Shown: positions 1 through 7,372 of the stretch, piece after piece
Position numbering within the stretch: the first letter of the stretch is position 1
How the letters are laid out: the number at the start of each line of letters is the position of its first letter
Origin: Mobilitalea sp.
Lineage (GTDB): Bacteria > Bacillota_A > Clostridia > Lachnospirales > Lachnospiraceae
Assembly: GCA_029974875.1 (NCBI GenBank)
Contig: JARKQP010000926.1
Coordinates: 1 to 34,856, forward strand
Direction of reading: 5' to 3'
Length of the DNA: 34,856 bases
The notes under the pieces: model-generated
The model's database searches: none
What the model saw: only the letters and a program-made list of their open reading frames with translations
What the model was told of the DNA's origin: nothing
Position numbers and translations under genes: made by a program

Positions 1-753
1 ATATACGATAAACTGATCAGTTCCATCAGTAATTTTCTAAAGGATATCAAAGGAAACACCATTTTCCTAATGAAGGTTGTAATCGGTGCAGGGGTTGGAA
101 TCGGCTCCCTGGCCTTTGTGATTAAATGGTTGCTGGAGAAATTTCCCTTCCCCGTATCCTTCTTCTTCCTGGGAGCAGTCATCGGTGGTATCCCGGCTCT
201 CTATAAAAGGGCTAAGAAAGAAGGTGGCGGTATCAGTATTTCAGCCGGAATCTATTTCCTGCTGGGATTGGCGATCGTTATCTCCATCGGCTTTATTCCT
301 ACCGGTAATATCGAAATAAGCGGCGGTACCGGCTTTGCCCATTACCTGATGCTGCTGGTCACCGGAATTATCATTGCCCTGGCTTTAGTTCTTCCAGGAA
401 TCAGTACCTCCCATATGCTTTTGATCCTTGGCATGTATGACTCCATGCTGCTGGCGATCACGAAATTTGACGTGGTATATATCGGAATTCTGGGGATTTC
501 AACGCTGATCGGCATTTTCCTGATCACAAAGCCCCTGGAATGGCTTATGAACAAATATACCTACCAGACCTACAGCATGATCATCGGCTTTGTATTGGGC
601 TCTACCTCCGAGATCTTTAGGGATAAGATATTACCTGCAATTCCTGCCGGTGCAGGGCTGGAATGGTGGATCCCCTCCGTTATCCTCTCAGGGATTACCT
701 TTATCCTTGGTTATATCGGAATCATATCCTTATCCAGGTTCTCAAATGACTAG
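1..753 (+). CDS. DUF368 polyprenyl-phosphate transporter, 5' truncated
   Basis: The reading frame is open from base 1, so the gene starts upstream of the window. The first ATG seen (base 70) is probably internal, because the preceding in-frame residues (IYDKLISSISNFLKDIKGN) read as coding. The visible 250 residues form a very hydrophobic membrane protein with about six or seven membrane segments. The stretch ALALVLPGISTSHMLLILGMY, with its conserved PGIS motif, is typical of DUF368. This family has been linked to flipping undecaprenyl phosphate back across the cytoplasmic membrane for reuse in cell-wall synthesis (PopT-type). It is a housekeeping gene that is probably not part of the sugar locus. 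A hairpin terminator follows about 90 bases after the stop codon. Confidence 0.85.
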   Translation: MYDKLISSISNFLKDIKGNTIFLMKVVIGAGVGIGSLAFVIKWLLEKFPFPVSFFFLGAVIGGIPALYKRAKKEGGGISISAGIYFLLGLAIVISIGFIPTGNIEISGGTGFAHYLMLLVTGIIIALALVLPGISTSHMLLILGMYDSMLLAITKFDVVYIGILGISTLIGIFLITKPLEWLMNKYTYQTYSMIIGFVLGSTSEIFRDKILPAIPAGAGLEWWIPSVILSGITFILGYIGIISLSRFSND

Positions 754-840
754 AGAAAGCAGCGGTAACGGTCAGTCGGGGCATATATGGAATTGAGCAT
801 ATAAAGAATATGAAATTTAAGTAAATAATTAGCCTATTAG

Positions 841-873
841 AAAGAGATATTTCCCAGCGGAATATCTCTTTTA
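841..873 (+). terminator. Rho-independent terminator after the DUF368 gene
   Basis: AAAGAGATATT (841-851) pairs perfectly with AATATCTCTTT (861-871). The loop TCCCAGCGG can extend the stem with CC/GG pairs. A short T run sits at the stem end. It lies 88 bases after the stop codon at 753 and closes the preceding transcript. Confidence 0.75.
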
Positions 874-932
874 ATGTAATAAGCTTTTAGTGAATTAACT
901 GATACTGGAAATAAAACAGAAAGGAGTCAGAA

Positions 933-1028
933 ATGATGATGTTTTTGTCATTTTTGTTTCTTCCGGTGCCTTCAATATGGATATATAATAGTGATATATT
1001 GGGCAGGCTATGCTTAGGGCGTGTCTGA
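933..1028 (+). CDS. Possible 31-residue small ORF or truncated gene start
   Basis: An ATG at 933 follows AAGGAG (921-926) with a spacing of 6, which is a near-ideal ribosome binding site. The frame runs 31 codons (MMMFLSFLFLPVPSIW..., strongly hydrophobic) and stops at 1026 inside the left arm of the inverted repeat 1021-1073. It could be a short membrane peptide, a leader for the downstream kinase operon, or the 5' stub of a gene broken by insertion of the repeat. No family is recognised. Only the ribosome binding site and open frame support it. Confidence 0.3.
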   Translation: MMMFLSFLFLPVPSIWIYNSDILGRLCLGRV

Positions 1029-1073
1029 AAACTCATTGTGCCGTCCGGAACGCCCTAATAAGTTTTCAGACAC
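1016..1073. repeat. Nested inverted repeat, MITE-like or regulatory hairpin
   Basis: GTGTCTGAAAACT (1021-1033) is the perfect reverse complement of AGTTTTCAGACAC (1061-1073). A second, interlocked pair is AGGGCGT (1016-1022) with ACGCCCT (1050-1056). The two pairings cannot form completely together. The element lies 70 bases before the kinase start. Such ends resemble terminal inverted repeats of small non-autonomous mobile elements, but no clear target-site duplication was seen. The rest of the 754-1141 gap shows only a terminator, the 31-codon ORF, and a TATAAT at 984-989 with a poor -35. Confidence 0.55.
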
Positions 1074-1141
1074 ATCCTGGGAGCCGGTAAGGATATGGAA
1101 GCCTTACTTTAATAATATGGCAGTGAAGAGGATGGAAGCTT

Positions 1142-2809
1142 ATGAAAAATAAACTAAAACGGGCATCAATACAGATCCAGCTGGTGATTGTGATCTGTTT
1201 AATCGTATTACCGGTCAATTTCCTTCTGATTATCATTGGAAACAATACGGTGAGAAATGTGGAGCAGCGTCTGATGACCTCCCATGAAAATGAAACGAAG
1301 ATATTGGAGATCCGGCTGGAGAATATCTATCAGAACATTGACGTTGATTTAAAGAATGCGCTGGTTTCCCAATGGGCCTATCTCGCCACCGTGGATGACT
1401 ATGAGACCCTGGAGCAGCAAAACCTTGTGAATAAATTGCGGGTTCTATGGCAGAAGGATGACCTGCTGGAGGGGGGCTATCTTAAGCTGAACCAGTCAAA
1501 GTATGTAAGCATTACATATAATAATGAGATTTTGGACCTAAAGCAAAAGGATGAGCTTGGAGAGCTGCTTTCTAAAACTGACATGACCCAGCAGGGTTAT
1601 AACTATGTAACACTTATGACTGAGTCGGGTGACTGGTACTGGATCTGGAATGTAAATTGCAATGGATATTCCTTCGGGGTATTCGCCCCGCTTTCAGAGG
1701 TGGTAAAGCTGCTGGATGAATCCATCTCCTCCGGAAGCAATATCTATATTGTAAAGGACGGGGCCATCACAGGCTCCAATACCGGGGCGGAAGGGGAAAT
1801 ATTAGCTTATAAAAAGGGCATGCTGGAGTTTGGCATTGAAGAAAATGACCTGGGCTGCAGGATCGTGAAGCTGGTGCCGGAGGAGAAGATCCGTTCGACG
1901 ATCCCGGTCTGGGAGCGGCTGATGCAGAGCCTCCCCCTGGTGGCCCTGGTTACTATCCCGGTCTTACTGCTTGTGATCCGCTGGATGGTCATTCTTCCCA
2001 TGAGCTATTTAAACAGCGCCATGAAGGAGCTGGAACGGGACAACTTAGAATACCGCATTGACGAAAATAAAGCCAGATCCGGTGAATTCCAGTATATGAA
2101 CCATACCTTTAACCGGATGGCAGCCCAGATATCGGACCTTCGGATTCAAAAATACGAAACGGAGATTGAGAAGCTAAGGATCGAGACTGATAACCTAAGG
2201 CTTCAGGTGAATCCCCATCTGCTGTTGAATTCCTTGAATATGATATGCAATCTGGCAAAGCTAAAGGAATTCCAGACCATCCAGAAATATGCCATGAGCC
2301 TGGCAGAATACTTCCGCTATGCCCTAAGGAAGAATGAGGAGCTGGTACCCTTGGCCTCCGAGATATCCTTTGTCATGACTTACCTGGAGATCCAGAAGGT
2401 CAGGTTTCCAGGAGCCTTTACGAGTGTGTATGAAATTGATGAAACGTTACAGGATATGCGGATTCCCCCACTTCTGATCCAGAACTTCGTGGAGAATTCC
2501 TTTAAATATGCCCTGAAAATGGGAAGCTCCATTGAGATTATCCTGGTGATACGCAAAGAAGGAAAAAACCATGCAGTCATTTCCATTGTAGATACGGGGA
2601 ACGGGATGTCCGCAGAGATCCTGGACAAGCTAAGAAACGGGGAAATCATCCATAATAAGACAGGAAAGCATATCGGGATCTGGAACATCAGGCGGCGGTT
2701 GAAGCTGGCCTATGGGGAAGATTATACCCTGAGGTTAAACAGCATGGAGGGAGAAGGAACACAGGTCTGGATTAAGGTTCCGGTCTTCCGGGAGGAGGAA
2801 CAGCAATGA
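1142..2809 (+). CDS. YesM/LytS-type membrane sensor histidine kinase
   Basis: This is the sensor half of a two-component system that very likely controls the following sugar importer. The 555 residues contain an N-terminal membrane segment (about 14-36), an extracytoplasmic sensing domain (about 37-260), a second membrane segment (about 262-283) and a HAMP linker. A coiled helix then leads to the His_kinase motif QVNPHLLLNSLN, with the likely phosphorylated histidine at 359. The C-terminal ATPase domain shows an N box (ENSFKYA), a G1 box (VDTGNGMS) and GIWNIRRRL near the end. The family consensus around the histidine is NPHFLYN; here it is NPHLLLN. The stop codon overlaps the start of the regulator gene by 4 bases, so the two are translationally coupled. 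Length and order match YesM proteins found beside LplA-type importers. The ligand is unknown. Confidence 0.92.
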   Translation: MKNKLKRASIQIQLVIVICLIVLPVNFLLIIIGNNTVRNVEQRLMTSHENETKILEIRLENIYQNIDVDLKNALVSQWAYLATVDDYETLEQQNLVNKLRVLWQKDDLLEGGYLKLNQSKYVSITYNNEILDLKQKDELGELLSKTDMTQQGYNYVTLMTESGDWYWIWNVNCNGYSFGVFAPLSEVVKLLDESISSGSNIYIVKDGAITGSNTGAEGEILAYKKGMLEFGIEENDLGCRIVKLVPEEKIRSTIPVWERLMQSLPLVALVTIPVLLLVIRWMVILPMSYLNSAMKELERDNLEYRIDENKARSGEFQYMNHTFNRMAAQISDLRIQKYETEIEKLRIETDNLRLQVNPHLLLNSLNMICNLAKLKEFQTIQKYAMSLAEYFRYALRKNEELVPLASEISFVMTYLEIQKVRFPGAFTSVYEIDETLQDMRIPPLLIQNFVENSFKYALKMGSSIEIILVIRKEGKNHAVISIVDTGNGMSAEILDKLRNGEIIHNKTGKHIGIWNIRRRLKLAYGEDYTLRLNSMEGEGTQVWIKVPVFREEEQQ

Positions 2810-3594
2810 ATCTGTTAATAGTCGATGATGAGGTTTTTGCAATCCAAGGCATTTTGGAGGACATCCATCCCCTGAAAATGTATTTTAAAGAGATATTCAC
2901 TGCAAACAGCTATGCCCAAGCTGTTAATATCTTTCTGGGACACAAAATAGATATCCTGCTCTGTGATATCGAAATGCCCTATGGGACGGGACTTGACCTG
3001 GTAGAATGGGTAAAAAGCCAATCTCCCATGACGGAGTGCATCTTTTTGACCTGCCATGATGAATTCAACTTTGCCAAGCAGGCAATCCAGCTCCGGTGCC
3101 TGGATTATATCCTAAAGCCTGCAACGGCCGAGACGGTTAATGCGGTGCTGAGGAAGGCCATCAATGCCATTGGGGCGAAGCAGAAGGATCAGATCTACCG
3201 GGATTACGGCAGGATTTATTTTGAGGCAATTGGGGAGCAGGAGAAGGAAGGCGGCGTGGACTCCAGGCATGCCGTAGAAAGGGTGGAGGAGTATATCCGG
3301 CTCCATATTGATGAGCCCTTGACCGTGGAGGAATTATCCCAGATGGTCTACTTAAGCCCGGCACATTTAAGCCGCCTATTTAAAAAGAAATATAACATGA
3401 CCCTGATTGACTATATTACCAATGAGAAGATGAAGCTGGCGAAGGAGCTGCTGGAGCGGGATGAGCTTTCCATTACGGTGATATCTGCAAAAACAGGCTA
3501 TAACCACTATTCTTATTTTACTAAGATGTTTAAAAAGGTCTATGGGAAAACGCCAAGGGAATACAGGCAGTCCTTTCATGGGAAGAATTTTTAA
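2806..3594 (+). CDS. Short YesN-type response regulator, receiver plus AraC helix-turn-helix
   Basis: This is the partner of the kinase at 1142, beginning within its stop codon (ATGA overlap). The 262-residue protein has an N-terminal receiver domain (about 1-120) with acidic residues D7 and D8, phosphoacceptor D54 (LLCDIEMP), T82 and K104 (LKPA). A C-terminal AraC-type double helix-turn-helix follows (about 160-258; EELSQMVYLSPAHLSRLFKK, then ITVISAKTGYNHYSYFTKMF). YesN proteins are usually about 500 residues, with a long middle domain between these parts. Here the linker is only about 40 residues, so it is a compact form. It is expected to activate the binding-protein promoter directly downstream, as in similar loci. 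Confidence 0.9.
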   Translation: MNLLIVDDEVFAIQGILEDIHPLKMYFKEIFTANSYAQAVNIFLGHKIDILLCDIEMPYGTGLDLVEWVKSQSPMTECIFLTCHDEFNFAKQAIQLRCLDYILKPATAETVNAVLRKAINAIGAKQKDQIYRDYGRIYFEAIGEQEKEGGVDSRHAVERVEEYIRLHIDEPLTVEELSQMVYLSPAHLSRLFKKKYNMTLIDYITNEKMKLAKELLERDELSITVISAKTGYNHYSYFTKMFKKVYGKTPREYRQSFHGKNF

Positions 3595-3663
3595 AGCAAT
3601 GCCGGAGCAGAAATGTATAAGTAATTATCAAAAATGTTGATAAATAAATCGGATTTGTTTTAG

Positions 3664-3711
3664 TAACAGGCTTGTTATGTTTTATTCAGGATGGAACATT
3701 TCGACTATACT
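3664..3711 (+). promoter_or_regulatory. Candidate operator and promoter before the binding-protein gene
   Basis: In the 161-base gap between regulator and binding protein, TAACA (3664-3668) faces TGTTA (3673-3677) across four bases. A TATACT hexamer at 3706-3711 could be a -10 box. Its best -35 (TTATTC, 18-base spacer) is weak, which would fit a promoter needing an activator such as the adjacent regulator. This rests on inspection alone. Confidence 0.3.
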
Positions 3712-3755
3712 AAAGGTACCAATTCAAATTTAGGATAGGAGGAAAAAAAGAGGTT

Positions 3756-5303
3756 ATGAAGAGGAAAGTATTAGCTTTAATGATGGTTGCAGTCATGTTA
3801 ATGGCATCCTTTGTGGGCTGCAGCAAAAAGGGAGGGGAAACAGGGAATACGCAGACAAGCTCACCAGGCACAGATTCCCAGGCTGAGGCGACAGCAACAT
3901 CAGCGCCGGAAAAAACGGAGCACCTGATCATCACATATCTTTATATGGCGGCAGCACCGGCAGACCTTCAGAAGGTGCAGGATGCAGTCAATGCCATCAC
4001 AGTACCGGCAATCAACGTAGAGGTTGAATTCAAGCCCCTGGGCATTGGTGATTCCTTTACAAACTATTCCCTGTGGATCAGTTCAGGCGAAACGGTTGAC
4101 CTGATGATGCTGGCCTTCCAGGATATCAAGACCTATGTAAACAGTGGACAGATTGAGGAATTGGATTCTTATATTTCTGAGGAGGCAACACCAACCCTGT
4201 ATTCCTTAATGCAGGAATTCCCCATCGCAACCAAGGTAACAGGTAAAACCTATGGTATTCCTCCGGTGGGCGTTAATTACGGCGAGAAGCCAGGCATCAT
4301 AATCCGTAAGGACTATCTGGAAGAGACCGGTTACGGGCAGAAGGATACTTACACCATGGAGGATTTAACCAATGTCTTTGCGGCGATTAAAGAGAAGCAC
4401 CCGGAATGCTATCCCTTAAGCGCACTTGGTTCCTCTATTACTACTGGAAGCTCCCAATATGCTATGTATTTTGGGGGAGATCCTCTGGGCGGTAATATCA
4501 ACGCAGGCTTCTTAATGGATGCTGACAGCACTACGGTTGTCAACCTGTTTGAAACAGACGAATATAAGAATTTCTTAAATCAGATGGCACAGTGGTATCA
4601 GGCGGGTTATATCGTGCCGGATGCAGCAACAACAGATACCTCCAACAATGAATTATTGCAGACCGGTAAAACCGCAGCCTATGCCATGTCACAAAAGCCG
4701 GAGCAGTTTGCAGCGGACTATGGCTTTAAAGTAACCGGAATGGCTACCGGCAAGGGTCGTATGGGTGCATTTTATGGTGCGACAAACTGGGTGGTTCCGA
4801 TCACCAGTACGAATCCGGCAGCAGCAATGAAGTTCATGGATTATTTATACAGCAACGGTGATTTATCCAACTTAATTCTGAACGGTATTGAAGGAACCCA
4901 TTTCCAGGTAGTGGATAAGGATAATGGCGTGATAGCATTTGCAGACGGCCTGGATGCGACAACTAGCCCCTATTATAATCTTCTTGGCCTCTGGGGAGAC
5001 AGAAGAAAAGAGTACACCTTTAGTGCGGCGGCTACACGCAAGGAGCATGATGCCTTCACGGAGGCCTGCATGAGCAACAAATTCAAGTCCTATGGCTTTA
5101 ATTTTGACAGTACCAATGTATCCAATCAGATTTTAGCCTGCCAGACAGTGCTTGACCAATTCCAGAAAGCATTGGAGACAGGATCCTTAGGAGCTAAGTG
5201 GGAAAAAACCTATAATGACATGGTAGGCCAGCTGAAAAATGCAGGAATTGACCAGGTAATTGCTGAATGCCAGAAACAATTTGATGCATACTTAGCACAG
5301 TAA
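3756..5303 (+). CDS. Extracellular solute-binding lipoprotein of a sugar ABC importer (LplA-like)
   Basis: This is the surface receptor that captures an oligosaccharide and delivers it to the permeases at 5460 and 6410. The 515-residue protein starts with a lipoprotein signal: positive MKRK, a hydrophobic core, and lipobox FVGC with C22 as the lipidated cysteine. A Ser/Thr/Gly-rich linker (about 23-52) follows, then a large type-I carbohydrate-binding fold. Length matches the 500-560 residues usual for LplA-type proteins paired with YesM/YesN systems. Ribosome binding sequences AGGAGG (3738-3743) and GAGG (3750-3753) lie upstream of the ATG. The sugar is not evident from the sequence; the downstream rhamnosidase suggests a rhamnose-containing ligand. 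A stem followed by a T run separates it from the permeases. Confidence 0.9.
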   Translation: MKRKVLALMMVAVMLMASFVGCSKKGGETGNTQTSSPGTDSQAEATATSAPEKTEHLIITYLYMAAAPADLQKVQDAVNAITVPAINVEVEFKPLGIGDSFTNYSLWISSGETVDLMMLAFQDIKTYVNSGQIEELDSYISEEATPTLYSLMQEFPIATKVTGKTYGIPPVGVNYGEKPGIIIRKDYLEETGYGQKDTYTMEDLTNVFAAIKEKHPECYPLSALGSSITTGSSQYAMYFGGDPLGGNINAGFLMDADSTTVVNLFETDEYKNFLNQMAQWYQAGYIVPDAATTDTSNNELLQTGKTAAYAMSQKPEQFAADYGFKVTGMATGKGRMGAFYGATNWVVPITSTNPAAAMKFMDYLYSNGDLSNLILNGIEGTHFQVVDKDNGVIAFADGLDATTSPYYNLLGLWGDRRKEYTFSAAATRKEHDAFTEACMSNKFKSYGFNFDSTNVSNQILACQTVLDQFQKALETGSLGAKWEKTYNDMVGQLKNAGIDQVIAECQKQFDAYLAQ

Positions 5304-5398
5304 TTTTTGTATGCATACCTGGCACAGTGTTTTTTGTGATAGACCAATAACTTGATAGTTTAAATGAAATGAGGACATCTCATTCCTGCAATCCAAAC

Positions 5399-5438
5399 AG
5401 GGGCCTGTGCCATCATGTGCTGACTCAGGCTCCTTTTT
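5399..5438 (+). terminator. Intra-operon terminator or attenuator between binding protein and permeases
   Basis: AGGGGCCTG (5399-5407) pairs with CAGGCTCCT (5426-5434), nine pairs with one G-U, and is followed by TTTTT (5434-5438). It has the form of an intrinsic terminator inside the operon. Partial read-through would keep binding-protein mRNA in excess of permease mRNA, a known arrangement in sugar ABC operons. Confidence 0.65.
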
Positions 5439-5459
5439 GTAAGCGAAAGTGGAGGTACT

Positions 5460-6389
5460 ATGGGCACGACAACAAAAAGAAAAAAAATCCGGTGGAAAAA
5501 AGCGATACCGATCTATCTCCTGCTCCTGCCGGGTACCCTATATATGTTAATTAATAATTATCTGCCTATGTTCGGTATTTTGATTGCCTTTAAGAACATC
5601 AATTTCAAAAAAGGAATCCTTGGCAGTGACTGGGCAGGCTTTGATAATTTTAAATTCCTGTTCACCTCGGGCAATGCCTGGATGATGACAAGAAATACGA
5701 TCCTTTATAATGTGGTATTCATCATTCTGGGCATTGTGATCCCGATTACGGTGGCTCTTCTGATGAATGAAATCCGCTCTAAAATTGCGAACCGTATTTA
5801 TCAGACCTTAATTTTGTTGCCCTTCCTGATGTCCTGGGTTGTTATCAGCTACCTTGGATATGCATTCCTAAGCCTGGAGACGGGGTATATTAATGCTTCC
5901 ATCTTAAAGCTCCTACATATAGAACCCATTGATTTCTACCAGGATAAGACCTGGTGGCCCCTTATCATTGTTTTTGTACAGCAATGGAAGGGCATCGGCT
6001 TTGGGATGGTGATTTATCTGGCCAGCATTATCGGAATCAGCCAGGATTATTATGAGGCTGCAAAGATTGACGGTGCGACAAAGTGGCAGCAGATTAAGTC
6101 CATCACCCTTCCCTGCCTAAAGCCGACGATTATCACCCTATTTATCCTAAGCCTGGGACGCATGTTCTATTCCGATTTTGGCTTATTCTATCAGCTTCCC
6201 AGGAACTCCGGTATGCTCTATAGCGCCACCCAGACCATTGACACCTTTGTGTATAATGCATTAATGGTCCAGAATAACTATGGTATGTCTTCCGCGGCAA
6301 GCGTTTACCAGTCCATCGTAGGCTTTATTCTTGTTGTCCTTGCGAATGAGGTAATCAAGAAAATCAGCCGTGATGACGCAATGTTCTAA
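5460..6389 (+). CDS. Sugar ABC importer permease, LplB/YtcP-type (first subunit)
   Basis: Integral membrane subunit that, with the protein at 6410, forms the channel for the sugar bound by the lipoprotein at 3756. The 309-residue protein has about six membrane segments, the first near residues 15-40 (YLLLLPGTLYMLINNYLPM). The cytoplasmic coupling loop contains the EAA motif EAAKIDGATKWQQIKSITLP, which contacts the ATPase. The N-terminus is rich in lysine and arginine (MGTTTKRKKIRWKK), typical of LplB-like permeases. Its start is set by GGAGG just upstream of the ATG. The 156-base leader contains the attenuator hairpin. No ATPase gene is nearby, so a shared MsmX-type ATPase from elsewhere is inferred. 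Confidence 0.92.
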   Translation: MGTTTKRKKIRWKKAIPIYLLLLPGTLYMLINNYLPMFGILIAFKNINFKKGILGSDWAGFDNFKFLFTSGNAWMMTRNTILYNVVFIILGIVIPITVALLMNEIRSKIANRIYQTLILLPFLMSWVVISYLGYAFLSLETGYINASILKLLHIEPIDFYQDKTWWPLIIVFVQQWKGIGFGMVIYLASIIGISQDYYEAAKIDGATKWQQIKSITLPCLKPTIITLFILSLGRMFYSDFGLFYQLPRNSGMLYSATQTIDTFVYNALMVQNNYGMSSAASVYQSIVGFILVVLANEVIKKISRDDAMF

Positions 6390-6409
6390 ATAGGATTGGA
6401 GGTTATGAG

Positions 6410-7303
6410 ATGAACGTTAGGTCAAATGAAGAAAAAAGATTCGAGCTTGCCGGGCATATTGTTTTGAGTATTCTTTGCTTTTTAGCAATTATGCCCTTTA
6501 TATTATTGATCGCCTCCTCCGTTACGGATGATCATGTGGTTATCACGGAAGGCTATAAATTCATACCCAGGGTATTTAGCCTGGAGGCTTACCGGTATAT
6601 ATTTGCAGAATGGGCCCAGATCGGTCATGCCTATCTGATCACAGTCATTGTAACCATCTGTGGAACCTTCCTGTGTATTATGGTTACGACGATGTTTGCC
6701 TTTGGATTAAATTACACGGATATCCCGGGTACTAAGCTGCTCTTTATCCTATGCCTGTTTACTATGCTGTTTAACGGAGGTATTGTTGCTACCTATTATA
6801 CCTACAGTAATTTCATCCACATCAAAAATACGGTCTTTGCTTTAATTGTACCGGGGCTGATGATGGGAGCCTTCAATGTGATTCTGGTCAAGAACTACAT
6901 TAGGAACAACATACCCGGTGAATTAATCGAAGCGGCAGAGATGGATGGTGCAGGGCCTATTTATGTTTTTTTTAAGCTGGTCATTCCCCTGTCAACTCCA
7001 ATTCTTGCTACCATTGGGTTGATGTCCGCCGTCATGTATTGGAATGATTGGAATAATGGCTTGTATTATATTACGGATTCGAAGCTGTTCAGCATCCAGC
7101 AGCTGTTGAACCAGATGAACAGTAACATCCAGTATTTGGTTAACAATGCGAATAATCTTGGGACAGTTGATTTAAGCACCCTGCCAAGTACTACGATCCG
7201 GATGGCAATTGCGGTGGTTGCAATTCTGCCGATTTTATGTGCCTACCCGTTTTTCCAAAAGTATTTCGCAAAGGGCATTACTGTGGGCGCGGTGAAAGGT
7301 TGA
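6410..7303 (+). CDS. Sugar ABC importer permease, LplC/MalG-type (second subunit)
   Basis: Second channel subunit of the locus A importer, 297 residues with about six membrane segments. The EAA coupling loop reads EAAEMDGAGPIYVFFKLVIP, followed by the usual C-terminal AVVAILPILCAYPFFQKYF and the G(I/V)T(V/L)GAVKG tail characteristic of this permease class. GGAGG (6398-6402) lies 7 bases before the ATG. An earlier ATG at 6405 is followed immediately by a stop and was rejected. The gene starts 20 bases after the first permease ends, so the two are co-transcribed. The rhamnosidase follows after 66 bases. Confidence 0.92.
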   Translation: MNVRSNEEKRFELAGHIVLSILCFLAIMPFILLIASSVTDDHVVITEGYKFIPRVFSLEAYRYIFAEWAQIGHAYLITVIVTICGTFLCIMVTTMFAFGLNYTDIPGTKLLFILCLFTMLFNGGIVATYYTYSNFIHIKNTVFALIVPGLMMGAFNVILVKNYIRNNIPGELIEAAEMDGAGPIYVFFKLVIPLSTPILATIGLMSAVMYWNDWNNGLYYITDSKLFSIQQLLNQMNSNIQYLVNNANNLGTVDLSTLPSTTIRMAIAVVAILPILCAYPFFQKYFAKGITVGAVKG

Positions 7304-7316
7304 GTGCCGTGTGAGA

Positions 7317-7372
7317 TTTGTTTGTATTAAGAGCAAGCTGCAAAAAAAATGAAAGGCATGGGTGTTAGAATG
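7317..7372 (+). promoter_or_regulatory. Recurrent leader element, copy 1 (before GH78)
   Basis: The 22 bases ending in the start codon ATG 7370-7372 (AAAGGCATGGGTGTTAGA before it) match the segments before 34280 (+) and 19575 (minus). A weak hairpin precedes it: TTTGTTTGTA (7317-7326) with TGCAAAAAAA (7339-7348), nine of ten positions paired. There is no standard AGGAGG site. Hairpin sequence differs completely from the other two copies while its placement is kept. Confidence 0.5.

Noticed and set aside
5369..5554. Plus-strand 61-codon frame overlapping the start of the locus A permease
   Set aside because: It spans the attenuator hairpin and reads out of frame into the permease; no binding site, Cys/His-rich by chance.
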